The notes: a model not told the origin generated them from the sequence alone. Shown: positions 51,045-60,797, counted from the first letter of the stretch. The stretch: 64,000 nt of DNA from Yponomeuta sedellus (GCA_934045075.1 OW203732.1:20439889-20503888); one strand, 5' to 3'. Made by a program: numbers and translations.

Positions 51045-51410
51045 CAACAACCTATTATGTCCCCACCGAGGGGCACGCGTCTCTTCCCTGAGGAAAGTAT
51101 AGGCCATACTCTAACACGGGGACAAGTCTGGATTGGTGGAGGCTTGCAAGACTAGTGGCTGGTCTTACTGTCAGAAGTTTTCAAGCCACCTTAAGGCCTC
51201 TCTAAGGCTTAACGACTGCAATCTATAGACGGCAGCCGGCACCAACTGCTTAGCGCGCCTTGCGAAGCAAGGAATCGCTCGGAAAAATGCCAGTAGCGGA
51301 ATGGTCATCAATCCTGCACCTGACCGCGCCTGTACTTGCTTATCGTAACACAAGTGATTGATTTCAATCCATAGGTTCGACTAAGCCACGAGCGCTTCGA
51401 AAGAGACTGT
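51045..51410 (-). repeat. 5S-SINE, proximal unit of a double-headed copy
   Basis: Minus-strand head GAAGCGCTCGTGGCTTAGTC, with GTTACGATAAGCAAGTACAG and the GCGCGGTCAGGTGCAGGATTG element, joined to a subfamily-2 body (CCACCAATCCAGACTTGTCC, CCCCTCGGTGGGG). Confidence 0.8.
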
Positions 51411-51505
51411 CATAGACGGTCACCCATCCATGCACTGAACGCGCCCTATGTTGCTTAACCTTCGTGATCATTTAAGATCACTCAGGCAGCAGGGGCTACG
51501 AGAAA
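51411..51505 (-). repeat. Second 5S-like head upstream of the 51045 copy
   Basis: Minus-strand GATCACGAAGGTTAAGCAAC, ATAGGGCGCGTTCAG and GCATGGATGGGTGACCG is the most 5S rRNA-like stretch in the window (the 5S equivalent is GATCACCGAAGTTAAGCAAC then GGGCGCGGTTAG then TTGGATGGGTGACCG). It directly precedes another complete head. Confidence 0.8.
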
Positions 51506-51610
51506 TTCACACGCGTGGTAGTTAAGTCCATACTCTCTATCACAGAATTTGCTCACAGAACTTGCTCTGTGCTCTGCGTGGGACGTTTAAATGCTACATA
51601 AAAATAGAAA

Positions 51611-52189
51611 CCTACTTTAGGGGGTTAAATATTCTGCAGGCTTACTGTGACAGCACCACATGGTCACTCTAGTAGTGGTAGGATCATGACAAGTGAAAGC
51701 CCTGGTCTTGGTCTACACCTAAAAAGTTCAAATTTAAGTTCGAGTTTTGAGTTTCAACGTGCAGTCACAGGAATTATTAATTGCAAAAAAATAACAAGTT
51801 CATAGTTACCGTGGTTGGTCTCAGCTCAGTTTGTATATTGGTCGCGACTGGAATTGAGTGCCTTATATATTTCATTCGAAACAGCGCAACATTCTAATAT
51901 CGGGTTCCAGGTTTTTGCTAGCGCGAAACATGGAAATGGCACTCAATGGGATTTTTCCCCGGAAATTTGTAATCAGCTCCCGTTTGAGAGTTTCCTGGTA
52001 ATAACTTTGAGTTAATTAATATTGGTATTTTATAACCGAAAACAAGCAAAAGCGTATAATCCAACTACGGAAAAAAGTTATCAAGTTTGATATAAAAAAT
52101 GCTATTACTCGTATGGCGTGGTTCTTAAGTAGGTATTTTTAAAAGTCTGGCCTTCTCTGAGAGTGAGAGAACAGGTTTTACGGGCGCAT
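51611..52189. other. Unassigned sequence
   Basis: A 66-codon frame at 51815 has no motif. No repeat recognised. Confidence 0.3.
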
Positions 52190-52331
52190 TTATGTATGTA
52201 TGTATGTATGTATGTATGTATGTATGTATGTATGTATGTATGTATGTATGTATGTATGTATGTATGTATGTATGTATGTATGTATGTATGTATGTATGTA
52301 TGTATGTATGTATGTATGTATGTATGTATGT
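52190..52331. repeat. (TATG)n microsatellite, about 35 units
   Basis: Uninterrupted TATG repeats over about 141 bp. LINE-L copies here end in short TATG/CATA tails, and a diverged LINE-L 3' end starts 50 bp downstream, so the array may have grown from such a tail. Confidence 0.95.
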
Positions 52332-52379
52332 GACGCATGTATGTTTGTAAGTGGCAGTGTCTGTGCTACTTTTTTGATC

Positions 52380-52515
52380 TATCGCGTGTATTAGCGAAGG
52401 GCAAAACAAAAAGCACCCTATACTGGCGTGCATACATGCACCAACTAATGTATGCTACAAGTGGCAAGTGGCAAACTCAGGTATCCCTTTGGTATATAGG
52501 CGTGAGTTTATATAC
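52380..52515 (+). repeat. LINE-L 3' terminus, diverged
   Basis: GCAAAACAAAAAGCACCCTATACTGGCGTG and AAGTGGCAAACTCAGGTATCCC, ATAGGCGTGAG parallel the LINE-L 3' end at 55880-56030 with many changes. Confidence 0.6.
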
Positions 52516-52525
52516 ATTCTTTTTC

Positions 52526-52625
52526 TTTTGCAGGCTATATTAGTCTACTGGACTTAGCCCTCCCCTAATGAGCCCCATAGCGCCCTGTCTTCAGCTTGCC
52601 GCATCCAGCATCTGCCGGATGTACA
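52526..52625 (-). pseudogene. LINE-D ORF2 terminus, fragment
   Basis: Antisense GGCTATATTAGTCTACTGGAC, CCTCCCCTAATGAGCCCCATA and CTTCAGCTTGCCGCATCCAGC repeat the coding-plus-tail arrangement at 10098. Confidence 0.65.
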
Positions 52626-52636
52626 TCGATCAATCG

Positions 52637-52835
52637 ATAGCAACCCTTATATGTCCCCACTGCTGGGGCAGGGGTCTCTTCCTGCATCGCAGGAAGGTTA
52701 GGCCAAACTCCACCACGGGGGCCAAGTCCGGGTTGGTGGAGGATTGTAAGATACCCATGCTGGGACTCGAACCCGCGATTTCTGGCTAACCTTGCCAGCG
52801 CTCTCCCAACTGAGCTAATGGGCGACTTCTTGGAA
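52637..52835 (-). repeat. Chimeric SINE: T2 tRNA head on 5S-SINE tail
   Basis: On the minus strand the T2 head (CCCATTAGCTCAGTTGGGAG, GCGGGTTCGAGTCCCAGCAT, GGGTA) runs directly into the 3' third of the 5S-SINE (TCTTACAATCCTCCACC, GGCCCCCGTGGTGGAG, GCCCCAGCAGTGGGGAC). The junction is sharp at about 52749-52752. Confidence 0.8.
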
Positions 52836-52940
52836 TTCTACCTAAAAAAGCGATCGACAGCCAAAATCGGTATTCTGAACGCCTTGCAACATTGAATTCG
52901 AATGAGAAAATTAATGTGCAATTACTCGATCGAGTTATCT

Positions 52941-52986
52941 AAACATAAGTGCTGCGGCCGTGTGTCTGGCCGCAGCACTTATGTTT
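52941..52986. repeat. Perfect 19-bp GC-rich hairpin
   Basis: AAACATAAGTGCTGCGGCC is inverted after an 8-nt loop (GTGTGTCT). Isolated; family unknown. Confidence 0.65.
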
Positions 52987-53454
52987 TCCCCTATTATTGT
53001 GAGACATTTGACTAATGCTTTGGCATTTAGGGTTGTTAATGGCAATCGTGAAATCTTATTAGGTTTACATAATGGCAACTGATGTATTTGGTTTTAAGAA
53101 GATTTGAGAAAAGATGGTCAGAGTGGAGTTTTTTTTTCCGCTGCCTTTTTCTCCACTACAATACGGCCCGAAGGCGGCGGTTTACATTTTACATTGTACA
53201 TTGATATTCAGCAAACAGAATGTAAATTCTTTACGTTGAAATAAAATTATTTGAATTTTGAATTTGAATCTTATGTTATGTTTATGCGACAAATGTTTAA
53301 GCTCTCGCATATTTTGCGTCTACGCTTTCAATTCGTAGACGCAAAATAACAAAATAAAAAATGGGCGAGAATCGGCTTCCTTGACAAGTGATTGTGTTGC
53401 ATGGAAGTTATTATCTCTATTAATAATTATAAAATAGTAAGCATTTGAACACAA
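52987..53454. other. Unassigned, with family-G LINE end at 53195-53275
   Basis: ACATTGTACATTGATATTCAGC, AAATTCTTTACGTTGAAATAA and TTTGAATTTTGAATTTGAATC form the sense copy of the 778-830 LINE end. TTTTGCGTCTACG appears inverted at 53312-53347. Confidence 0.45.
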
Positions 53455-53695
53455 AACTCAAACGGAATTGGGCAGGCCATGTCAATCGTATAGTTCCAGA
53501 CAGATAAGCGAAAATTACCACTGAATGAGTTTCACGCGACGCTTCGAGGGATGTCGCAAGCGAGGTCGAAAATAGCGGGTCAATCTCTCAAACTTCTTGC
53601 TTGCGAGATGACTGCTCAAGACAGGGAATAGTGGAAGATCATGGGAGAAACATTTGTCCAGCAGTGGGGCACAAAAACGGCTAACTAAAAGAGTA
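53455..53695 (+). pseudogene. LINE ORF2 C-terminus
   Basis: Across frames the plus strand reads KLKRNWAGHVNRIVPDR, TTEWVSRDASRDVA, then LLARWLLKTGNSGRSWEKH and LSSSGAQKR. This follows the W-A-G-H-V-x-R ... EW.PRD..R.RGR ... W.R.A.DR..W ... VQQW order of LINE ORF2 termini, with frameshifts and a stop. Confidence 0.65.
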
Positions 53696-53734
53696 AGCAC
53701 TTGTCACTTTGTTCATTTTATTTACTTCCATAGT

Positions 53735-53795
53735 TTTAAAAACCTATTTAAAGGCTTAATTGTCCTTAGCACGGGTTAGTGCATTAACAAAAGAA
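53735..53795 (+). repeat. SINE-T2 3' end fragment
   Basis: AAAACCTATTTAAAGGCTTA joined to TTGTCCTTAGCACGGGTTAG and TGCATTAAC. Confidence 0.7.
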
Positions 53796-53805
53796 TACTT
53801 CCATA

Positions 53806-54235
53806 GTGTTATGTCCTACGGCATACTACCGGGACGGACTGAAAACATTGATACCATCTTCGTGTTGCAGAAAAGCGGTCAGATTCATTTATAAGCTAGG
53901 CAGTAGAGATTCGTTAAGAGTTTTTTTAAAAGAAACTAACATCCTGAAGTTGCCAGTCAGTATATCTATGAAAACATTATGTACGTCAAGAAAAATATCA
54001 GTAACTTGAAAAGTTTTGGTAGTCAACACAGTGTATAAATACTAGAAATAAACATAAACACTAATTTAATCTAATTTCCTTCAGCAACTTTCCATCGTAA
54101 GGTTGTCTGGAAGAAATTGCTTTTAGCAATAAGGCCGCCAATTATACTATGTATATTTGCAATTGTTTTGTATTTGTTGTTTTTCCAGTGTACAATAAAG
54201 AATATTCTTGTCTTATCTTATCTTAAACTCTTGCT
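53806..54235 (+). pseudogene. Jockey-like LINE ORF2 end and 3' UTR
   Basis: The plus strand reads SYGILPGRTENIDTIFVLQK, then (frame shift) RFIYKLGSRDSLRVFLKETN, ILKLPV and IYENIMYVK. F.LQKKAVR.I..L..R.SCR..F.....LTLPS.YI.E is the C-terminal part of Jockey/CR1-type ORF2 (family knowledge). The 3' UTR follows: GGTTGTCTGGAAGAAATTGC, AATAAGGCCGCC, GTACAATAAAGAATATTCTTG and (TTATC)n. It links the short 3' UTR copies in the window to this element. Confidence 0.75.
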
Positions 54236-54769
54236 CCTACTATTTAGGCTGGCAAAGACATTCTTCATGGGGCATTGTATACGCTTCTATAATACAATCC
54301 TCTAAGATATATTTAGCTTTCCTGAAACGCGGTTCAAAAATGTGTTAAGTACACTTTGTTCCAAAAGGACACCATAAATGATTATTTAGATGACAATGAT
54401 GTCTGGAATTAAAGCTAATACAATGCATGAGTTTCAAAATAATTATGTAATCTGTGTTAATTAAGGACTCTGAAAATACTATGTTTGGAGTTTTTTTGTC
54501 CTTTTTTCTCCAAAATTATCTAGATTTTGAAATGGAAACCTCGTTTGAATTGTAACCTTCACTAAGCCGCAGTTTCTGCACTACTTTGAATAAAACCTTT
54601 TCATTTTATTAATTAAAAACCAAAGTAAAATAAATATAGATGTGTCCTCGAGCGCTGCTTTGTGCATTGTGACATCTCAATCCATATAAAGAGCTAAAGA
54701 TGACACTACGCGTTTCTAATTTACCCATAAGTAGCGAAAAGGATGCGAAATGGCTTAAGAAATACACAG
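54236..54769. other. Unassigned AT-rich sequence
   Basis: No gene or repeat recognised. TTGTAACCTTCACTAAGCCGCAG at 54549 also occurs in similar form at 32957, so an unplaced low-copy repeat may be present. Confidence 0.35.
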
Positions 54770-55300
54770 TCAGTGGGGAAAGGAATAATTCCTTGCCCCA
54801 CTTGCACTTGACTTGCAGATAGGTGACCTACGCTTCCAATTTAGCACAACAAGCTCTAGAACGTGCCCCGAGCCTATTTGTCTACAATGAGTAATGTTTG
54901 GCAGCTCCCACCTCCTGGCGGCATGAATTTGCCACGATATGCCTACAAACAAAATCAGTGGGCGTACTAGCCAACATGGGCTATATAGTAGTGGAACGGT
55001 GGGGCCTTCCAAAGTGAACGGCTCTCCTAAAGACACAGCGGAAAAAATATTTGTAATTTGAGAACCTGATTTTTGTAGAAGAAGCCGAGTTACTGATATA
55101 CCTCGAAGAATTGCTCCGTTTTGGCAGTGCTCAAGAAGTGGCAGTGGGCGGGCACATAGCTCGAAGAACTGATCGGTGATGGGACGAAAAAATTCTGACC
55201 TGGCGACCACGGACCGGACGACGCAGAGTGGGCAGACCCTGCGCCAGATGGTATGACCCTCCCTTTTTTTCCGAAAATTTCTAGATTTTGCAATGGGCAC
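54770..55300 (-). CDS. Open frame of 176 codons, unrecognised
   Basis: The frame starts MPIAKSRNFRKKREGHTIWR and runs without a stop to RNYSFPH. A second minus-strand frame (55090-55293) overlaps it. There are CPLC and cysteine-rich stretches but no domain I can name, no splice context and no second copy in the window. It may be a transposon fragment or chance. Confidence 0.2.
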   Translation of the reverse strand: MPIAKSRNFRKKREGHTIWRRVCPLCVVRSVVARSEFFRPITDQFFELCARPLPLLEHCQNGAILRGISVTRLLLQKSGSQITNIFSAVSLGEPFTLEGPTVPLLYSPCWLVRPLILFVGISWQIHAARRWELPNITHCRQIGSGHVLELVVLNWKRRSPICKSSASGARNYSFPH

Positions 55301-55403
55301 CTAGTTTATCTTGTAAGGCTTATTAATCACATTAAATTTTGGTGTAATTAGGAATAAAATAAACTTTTTTTGTTAAATAAATTTAAATCATATATAACAA
55401 GAA

Positions 55404-56035
55404 CATACATAACCGAATATTAGAACATATGTTTTTGTTTGAAAGAAGAGTAAAAGCGGGAAATTGTGTAAACGGTGCCTTGCACTCCATTGTGTGCAGC
55501 CGAAACATCTCCAAAAGAGCTACATTGGCTATTCATAATGGTGTGCTGGTCCCAACTCTTATGTATGGTAGCGAGACTTGGGTGAGGCAAAAGAAGCAAG
55601 AAAGTAGAAATTAATGCAGTAGAAATGACGTCCTTGAGAAATATGTGTAGTGTAACTTTGAATGACAGGATACGCAAAAGTCTGATTAGAGAACGTTGTG
55701 GACTGAAAGAGGATGTAGTGACTAGAATTGAGAAAGGAATGTTGCGTTGGTTTGGACATGTGGAGAGGATGAAGGAAGAAAGATTGACGAAACAAATATA
55801 TATTGCGAATGTGAGTGGAAGGGCTGGTAAGGCACGTCTCAGGCGGACATACATCGACCAAATAGGGGATGTATTAGCAAAAGGAAACATAAAAAGTACC
55901 CGGAACCGGCGTGCGTGCATGCAACGACTTATGAACGTTGATGAAGCGAAGGCGATCTGTCGGTAGCGTGGCAAGTGGCAGTCCCTGGTCTCTGCCTACC
56001 CTTCTGGGATACAGGCGTGAGGTTATGTATGTATG
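55404..56035 (+). pseudogene. LINE-L ORF2 C-terminus, best copy
   Basis: The frame from 55429 reads ERRVKAGNCVNGALHSIVCS, ATLAIHNGVLVPTLMYGSE and ETWVRQKKQESR. After a 1-nt shift it continues SLRNMCSVTLNDRIRKSLIR, GMLRWFGHVERMKEERLTKQ and RRTYIDQIGDVLAKG. The 3' UTR ends GGGATACAGGCGTGAGG plus TATGTATGTATG at 56035. It is the only copy giving the whole segment after the RT domain; the RT itself is missing (5' truncation at about 55404). Confidence 0.85.
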
Positions 56036-56469
56036 ATTTTTTTTGTATCCTGTCACAATGAATTACCGCGTTCTAAGCAAATGAATTTATTTTAAATGAA
56101 ACCTGGTACCGCTACACCAACGGTAGTCGAAGCAGACTATATAGACACTGAAAAGGAACAACCCTGCCTGGGTGAAATGCTAAGTGGGTAGTGTATAATT
56201 TTCACATTACGCCCCCTTTACTGCCGTTCTATCGACTATCAACGGTTGCTCAGAGCCTCGCGGTCGGCTCTAAATGTTGGCATTAATGTTTGATGCCCAT
56301 TTTTGCCATGTACCGCGGCTGGTAGTTTTACATGCGCCCGTACCGGGCTTATATTCAATTTTAGCTTCGTTCGAGTGGGAATTCCTCGAATTACCTTGGA
56401 AATTGGTATTTGCGTGGTTAATTTGTGAAGCGTGGCGGTAGTTGTCGGTGTTTCCGGAACTAGATTCGG
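56036..56469. other. Unassigned sequence
   Basis: No gene or repeat recognised. Confidence 0.3.
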
Positions 56470-56482
56470 CTATTTTTTAGTA

Positions 56483-56541
56483 TTTAAAAACCTATTTTAG
56501 AGGCTAAAAATTTCACCCATGCCGGGATTCGAACCCGCAAC
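56483..56541 (-). repeat. SINE-T2, 59-bp 5'-truncated copy with target duplication
   Basis: CTATTTTTTAGTA on both sides (56470-56482, 56542-56554). Antisense AAAAACCTATTTTAGAGGC to GGATTCGAACCCGCAAC: truncated just 5' of the B box, the hallmark of LINE-driven retrotransposition. Confidence 0.9.
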
Positions 56542-56765
56542 CTATTTTTTAGTACTTGAATATTTTTTTGGGGGCCTCTGCTCACAGCAACCAGGATTTG
56601 CTTCCATCAGTTATACGTTTACACTTTCATCTTGGGGCTCTGGAGACTTAAACATATTTTGCGTCAAACAAACACAAAAAATATGTAAGTCTCCCGAACG
56701 TTGGCCATCCCAGTTAGATTCGACGAGTGACCTCGTACTCGAAGTTGGACTTACCTAATTGGACT

Positions 56766-57235
56766 GTGAAGCGCTCGTGGCGTAGCCAAACCGAGTGATT
56801 GGAATCAATCACTTGAGTTAATTAAACATGGACAGGAGCGCGGTCAGGTGTAGGATGGGTGACCGACCCGTGACTACCGCTAGTGGCATTTTTTCCGAGC
56901 GCTTCTATGCTTGGCAAGCCGTTGCTGCTGGCTGTCAGTTAATGGCAGTCGTTGAGCCATGTCAGAGGCCTTATGGGCGGCTTGATAACTTTTACATAGT
57001 TAGTTAAACGGGTCAAATCGCGATTATTTATTGGTTAAAACGTATTTTCATTACCTTATTTCCCGACGTTTCGGTAGCGTTACAGTACAGTGATAACTTT
57101 TGACAGCCAGCCCCGCCACTGTCTTACAATTACCCGGACTTCGCCTCCGTGGTGGAGTATGGCCTAACCTTCTTGCGATGCAGGAAGAGACCCGTGCCCC
57201 AGTAGTGAGGACATACAAGGCTTGATATCGAACTG
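56766..57235 (+). repeat. 5S-SINE interrupted by a K fragment
   Basis: Sense copy: GTGAAGCGCTCGTGGCGTAG, head with GGATGGGTGACCG, body to GGCGGCTTGATAACTTTT (56993). It resumes at 57092 with GATAACTTTTGACAGCC and ends AGGACATACAAGGCTTGAT. The A-box region is changed to AGTTAATTAAACATGGACAG. Confidence 0.87.
56994..57091. mobile_element. K element fragment with 10-bp target duplication
   Basis: GATAACTTTT on both sides (56984-56993, 57092-57101). 98 bp with AAACGGGTCAAATCGCGATT, ATTACCTTATTTCCCGACG and TTTCGGTAGCGTTACAG. One arm plus the start of the core only. Confidence 0.85.
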
Positions 57236-57860
57236 AAATGTGCGTCCCAGGTATACGAGTAAGTAAATAGTGGTCAAAAATTTCGAAGTCAGAACCTCTA
57301 ACGTTGCGGTTTAAAGCATATCATTCTTAATATGCATGTAATTTACTCTGTTACGTTAATGCTAAGTAGGACACACCCATGTTAAGGTTGATGTGTTTGG
57401 TTAATTTTCATTATGTATTAGCAATACCAAACGCTAGGCGTGAAGGAAAACCTCGTGAAGAAACCCACGGCTTAGTTGGCTCCGGTCGCATGACTCGTCT
57501 TTCTTGTTATAAGATTTCTTAAAGAATTGTTATTTTTCCAAAAGGGAAAGACTAACACCGCCTATTTAAACTGCATCTGAGGAGTGTTCTAGAGGAATGA
57601 TTTTTATACAAATAACTCCGTTAATGACGCTTATCTTCGTCTTCATGCTAGGGACGCAGATTACGTTGTACGGTGAAAAAGCATTTGTTTTATATTCCAG
57701 CAGCGTCAGGGCTGACGATTGCAATCCGCTTTAAGTCCACCTTTGCATTTTAATGGCACTTCTATCTCGGCTCTCGCACTGAAACACTGTTACGGGACTG
57801 AATAAACCCTCTACTTAGTGTTGGATAGAAAATTGCACAAGAATTTTACTGAATAATGCC
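57236..57860. other. Unassigned, with Bm1-like fragment 57380-57480
   Basis: TAGGCGTGAAGGAAAACCTCG, TGAAGAAACCCACGGCTTAG and TTGGCTCCGGTCGCATGACT are the Bm1-type body (compare 60520-60590). The rest is not recognised. Confidence 0.5.
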
Positions 57861-57867
57861 ATTTGTA

Positions 57868-58560
57868 GAGCGGCGGTAGGCCATTGAGTAGAATAATAGA
57901 CTCGGAAGCAAAACTCAGGATTCAAGTCCCATTGCGGTTATGAACCAATGACTCGGTCTTCTAAGTTATGTACATTTGTTAAGTTATGTTAGTAATCGTT
58001 TTCGTTATTAACCCTTGTATGTCCCCACTGCTGGGGCACGGGTCTCTTCCCGCATCGCAGTAAGATTAGGCCATACTCCACCACGGGGGCCAAGTCCGGG
58101 TTGGTGGAGGATTGTAAGACAGCGGCGGGCCTTTCTGTCAGAAGTTATCAAGCCGCCCATAAGGCCTCTGACATGGCTTAACGACTGCCATTATATGACA
58201 GCCAGCACCAACGGCTTAATGTGCCTTGCGAAGCACGGAAGCGCTCGGAAAAATGCCACTAGCGGTAGTCGCGGGGCGCTCACCCATCCTGTACCTGACC
58301 GCGCCTGTTGTTGCTTAACCAAGTGATTGATTCCAATCAGTCGGATCGCCTAGGCCACGAGCGCTTCGCTTATATTATTAATGCCTACCGCTAACCGTGA
58401 AGGAAAACATCGTGGGGAAACCTGAGGGCCTGAGGTGTTCAAATATCTTAGCGATTGAAATTGCCAAGCCGCGGTGGGCACGCGTGGTAATTAATGCCAT
58501 ACTCTCTGAAGAAGGCCTGTGCCCTGCAGTGGGACCATCATAGGCTGCATAAAAAAATGC
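57868..58560 (+). repeat. Bm1-like SINE split by a 5S-SINE
   Basis: 57868-57985 has a decayed tRNA-like head (AGGATTCAAGTCCCATTGCG) and ATGAACCAATGACTCGGTC. 58370-58555 continues TACCGCTAACCGTGAAGG, AAAACATCGTGGGGAAACCTG, ATTGCCAAGCCGCGGTGGGC and GTGCCCTGCAGTGGGACC. Confidence 0.75.
57990..58369 (-). repeat. 5S-SINE, full length
   Basis: Antisense copy, complete from TTATTAACCCTTGTATGTCC to CTAGGCCACGAGCGCTTC. Head GGTTAAGCAACAACAGGCGCG and GGATGGGTGAGCG. Confidence 0.9.
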
Positions 58561-58847
58561 AATTTGTTAGATGTGTACGGAGATGAAGTCAAATCAATAT
58601 GGGTTCTGCAGAGAAAAGATTAAAACTCTTTTATGCCACACCTGGCAATAAAGTGGCTTTTTTCGCACGCGTACGGAAAAAGCCGCTTTCTGGCCAAGTG
58701 TAGACATAAAAAGATGTACACAACACGGGAGGTAATAAAGAAAGCTCTTAATCGCATATTTACGTCCCTCGCTTGCAGCTCGGGCCGCAAACTTCTGCGA
58801 TCTCGGCCTTTCTTTGTATTACCACACAAGTTGTGTAATGTACTATT

Positions 58848-59460
58848 AAAAACCTATTTAGAGGCTAAAAATTTCACCCATGCCGGGATTCGAACCCGCA
58901 ACCTCTGGCTATCCGTGCCAGCGCTCTACCAATTGATACAATGGGCGACTCACGGCATCAGTGAAATTTCGAACCTCTTTACACTATTCTCTGTATTACG
59001 TACAGGTAGCGACATCTGACTTAAGCAAATTGCATTACTTACAGCCCCGACTACCTACTTTGCAGTTAGGTTTAACATCGGAACGATATCACTGTACCCA
59101 CATGATTATACTATTTTTATTTTAATGCACTAACCTGTGCTAAGGAACAAATTTAAAAACCTATTTAGAGGCTAAAAATTTCACCCATGCCGGGATTCGA
59201 ACCCGCAACCTCTGGCTATCCGTGCCAGCGCTCTACCAATTGAGCCAATGGGCGACTCACGGCATCAGTGAAATTTCGAACCACTTTACACTATTCTCTG
59301 TATTACGTACAGGCAGCGACATCTGACTTAAGCAAATTGCATTACTTACAGCCCCGACTACCTACTTTGCAGTTAGGTTTAACATCGGAACGATATCACT
59401 GTACCCACATGATTATACTATTTTTATTTTAATGCACTAACCTGTGCTAAGGAACAAATT
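58848..59460 (-). repeat. SINE-T2 with leader, tandemly duplicated (about 305 bp each)
   Basis: Unit 58852-59156 recurs as 59157-59461 with only a handful of differences. Each holds an antisense T2 copy (AATTTCACCCATGCCGGGAT, GGATTCGAACCCGCAACC, ACCAATTGAKMCAATGGGCG), the long leader (TTACAGCCCCGACTACCTAC) and 60 bp of non-SINE flank (GGAACGATATCACTGTACCC). Confidence 0.9.
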
Positions 59461-59640
59461 TAAAAACCTATTTAGAGGCTAAAAATTCCACCCATGCCGG
59501 GACTCAAACCTGCGACCTCTGGCTAACCGTGTTAGCGCTCTCCCAACTGAGCTAATGGGCGACTAACCTTTAGCCTCTAAATAGGTTTTTAAAATTGTCC
59601 TTAGCACGGGTTAGTGCATTAAAAAGAATATAATTAAATC
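59461..59640 (-). repeat. SINE-T2, third adjacent copy, folded
   Basis: A different T2 variant (CCACCCATGCCGGGACTCAAA, TTAGCGCTCTCCCAACTGAG) closes with CCTTTAGCCTCTAAATAGG in the opposite sense and TTAGCACGGGTTAGTGCATT. The copy is thus palindromic. Confidence 0.8.
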
Positions 59641-60011
59641 TCTTTACTAAACACGATTAGACGTAATATGGAAGGCTTACCTCCAGTGTCTCGTACACTT
59701 ACTACCTGTTAATCGACTCTTAATAGTACGCACTTTGGAAAACTGAAAGCTGTTAACAATAGAGTAACGGTTTGTTAGTGTACCAGAAATCAGGGGTTAG
59801 TCAGATATCTGAAATATTTATCGTTGTAAAAAATTGTTTTCCTTACAAAACGTTCCTTAGTTTTCTTAAAGAAGTAGGACAGTAATAATATTACGGCTAG
59901 ACAGACAAACACCCCGATCAAGAGAATAAAACGAGGGCTAGCCACAAGGATGTTTGTGTAAAAGGTTTTTGGTTAGCCTCCAACAGTCCCAAGTTATCAA
60001 CCATTTTAAAG
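59641..60011. other. Unassigned sequence
   Basis: No gene or repeat recognised. Confidence 0.3.
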
Positions 60012-60091
60012 GGCGTAGAAGTAAACTGCCCAATTCCCAAAACATCAAGAATGGTCATTGACAATTATTTCCAATATTCCATAAACAAAAG

Positions 60092-60329
60092 CTGTGTCGG
60101 CCTAGAGAATAGCATCAACCCAAATTCTTCCCGCCGCGTAAAAGGCGACTAAGGGATACAAGCCGGGGGTGGGCAGCAGCGCCCCCTGCAGTACAATTCC
60201 TCTAAACTGCGATCCCCAACCCGCATGCCCAGCGTGGGGATTATGGGCATTGCCTCCCAATGATGGCACAACCTTGCGCTCATTAGGGGAGGGCTATGTC
60301 CTGCAGTGGACTTATATAGTCTGAAGAAG
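60092..60329 (+). mobile_element. LINE-D unit with target duplication
   Basis: AACAAAAG at 60084-60091 and 60330-60337. Sense copy TGTGTCGGCCTAGAGAATAG to CAGTGGACTTATATAGTCTG and (GAA)n. Confidence 0.82.
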
Positions 60330-60383
60330 AACAAAAGAGTTTTTACCACGGTTGTGTGTTTTTACCTACATTGTAGTGACACT

Positions 60384-60797
60384 AAGAGCGGTGATAGCTC
60401 AGTGGGTACAACCATGGACTGGCAAGTGAGAGCCCCAGGTTCGATCCCGAGTGCGGGCATGTACCAATGACTTTGTTTAATATCATAGTTACGTACATTT
60501 GCGAATTTGTAGTCGCAATACCACACGCTAACTGTGAAGGAAAACATCTTGAGGAAATCCGCGGCTTGGTTGGCTCCGTTCGTATTGACTAGTCTTTCCA
60601 GTGGGCTAGGCCGACTAAGCTGTCAGGATGGTATAGGTGCTGGGCAAGCCTACACCATCTATAAAACCATGTCCCAGGCACTACAGCGTCGGAGTGGATG
60701 AGCATCTAGTGTTAGTGAGGATACCACTGGACGCTGTATCTCATCATCTGTAATCATCTCATTACGTAGATGCAAAAAGCCAATCATCATCATCATC
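60384..60797 (+). repeat. Bm1-like SINE, full length, 9-bp target duplication
   Basis: AGTGACACT on both sides (60375-60383, 60798-60806). Head GCGGTGATAGCTCAGTGGG (A box), B box AGGTTCGATCCCGAG, ATGTACCAATGACTTTGT, body GTGAAGGAAAACATCTTGAGG, a long 3' half and tail (ATC)n. The second half (CTAAGCTGTCAGGATGGTAT, CACTACAGCGTCGGAGTGG) is shared with 61294-61588. Confidence 0.87.

Larger units (their letters stand above)
51000..51610 (+). repeat. Bm1-like SINE split by a 5S-SINE
   Basis: GCTTGAAATTGCCAATCCGCGG at 51006-51030 is separated from ACGCGTGGTAGTTAAGTCC and CTCTGCGTGGGACG at 51511-51590. The intervening block is the double-headed 5S-SINE. Confidence 0.7.

Noticed and set aside
51411..51505. 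Genuine 5S rRNA gene
   Set aside because: Only the internal promoter part matches; the ends of 5S rRNA are absent and the sequence continues into SINE body.
52105..52433. Tyr-Ile-His-Thr and Tyr-Val-Cys-Met repeat proteins across the TATG array
   Set aside because: A 4-bp microsatellite read in any frame gives such repeats; no flanking coding signal.
54770..55300. 176-codon frame as a host gene
   Set aside because: Listed only at low confidence: no recognised domain, overlapping alternative frame, no splice or promoter evidence.
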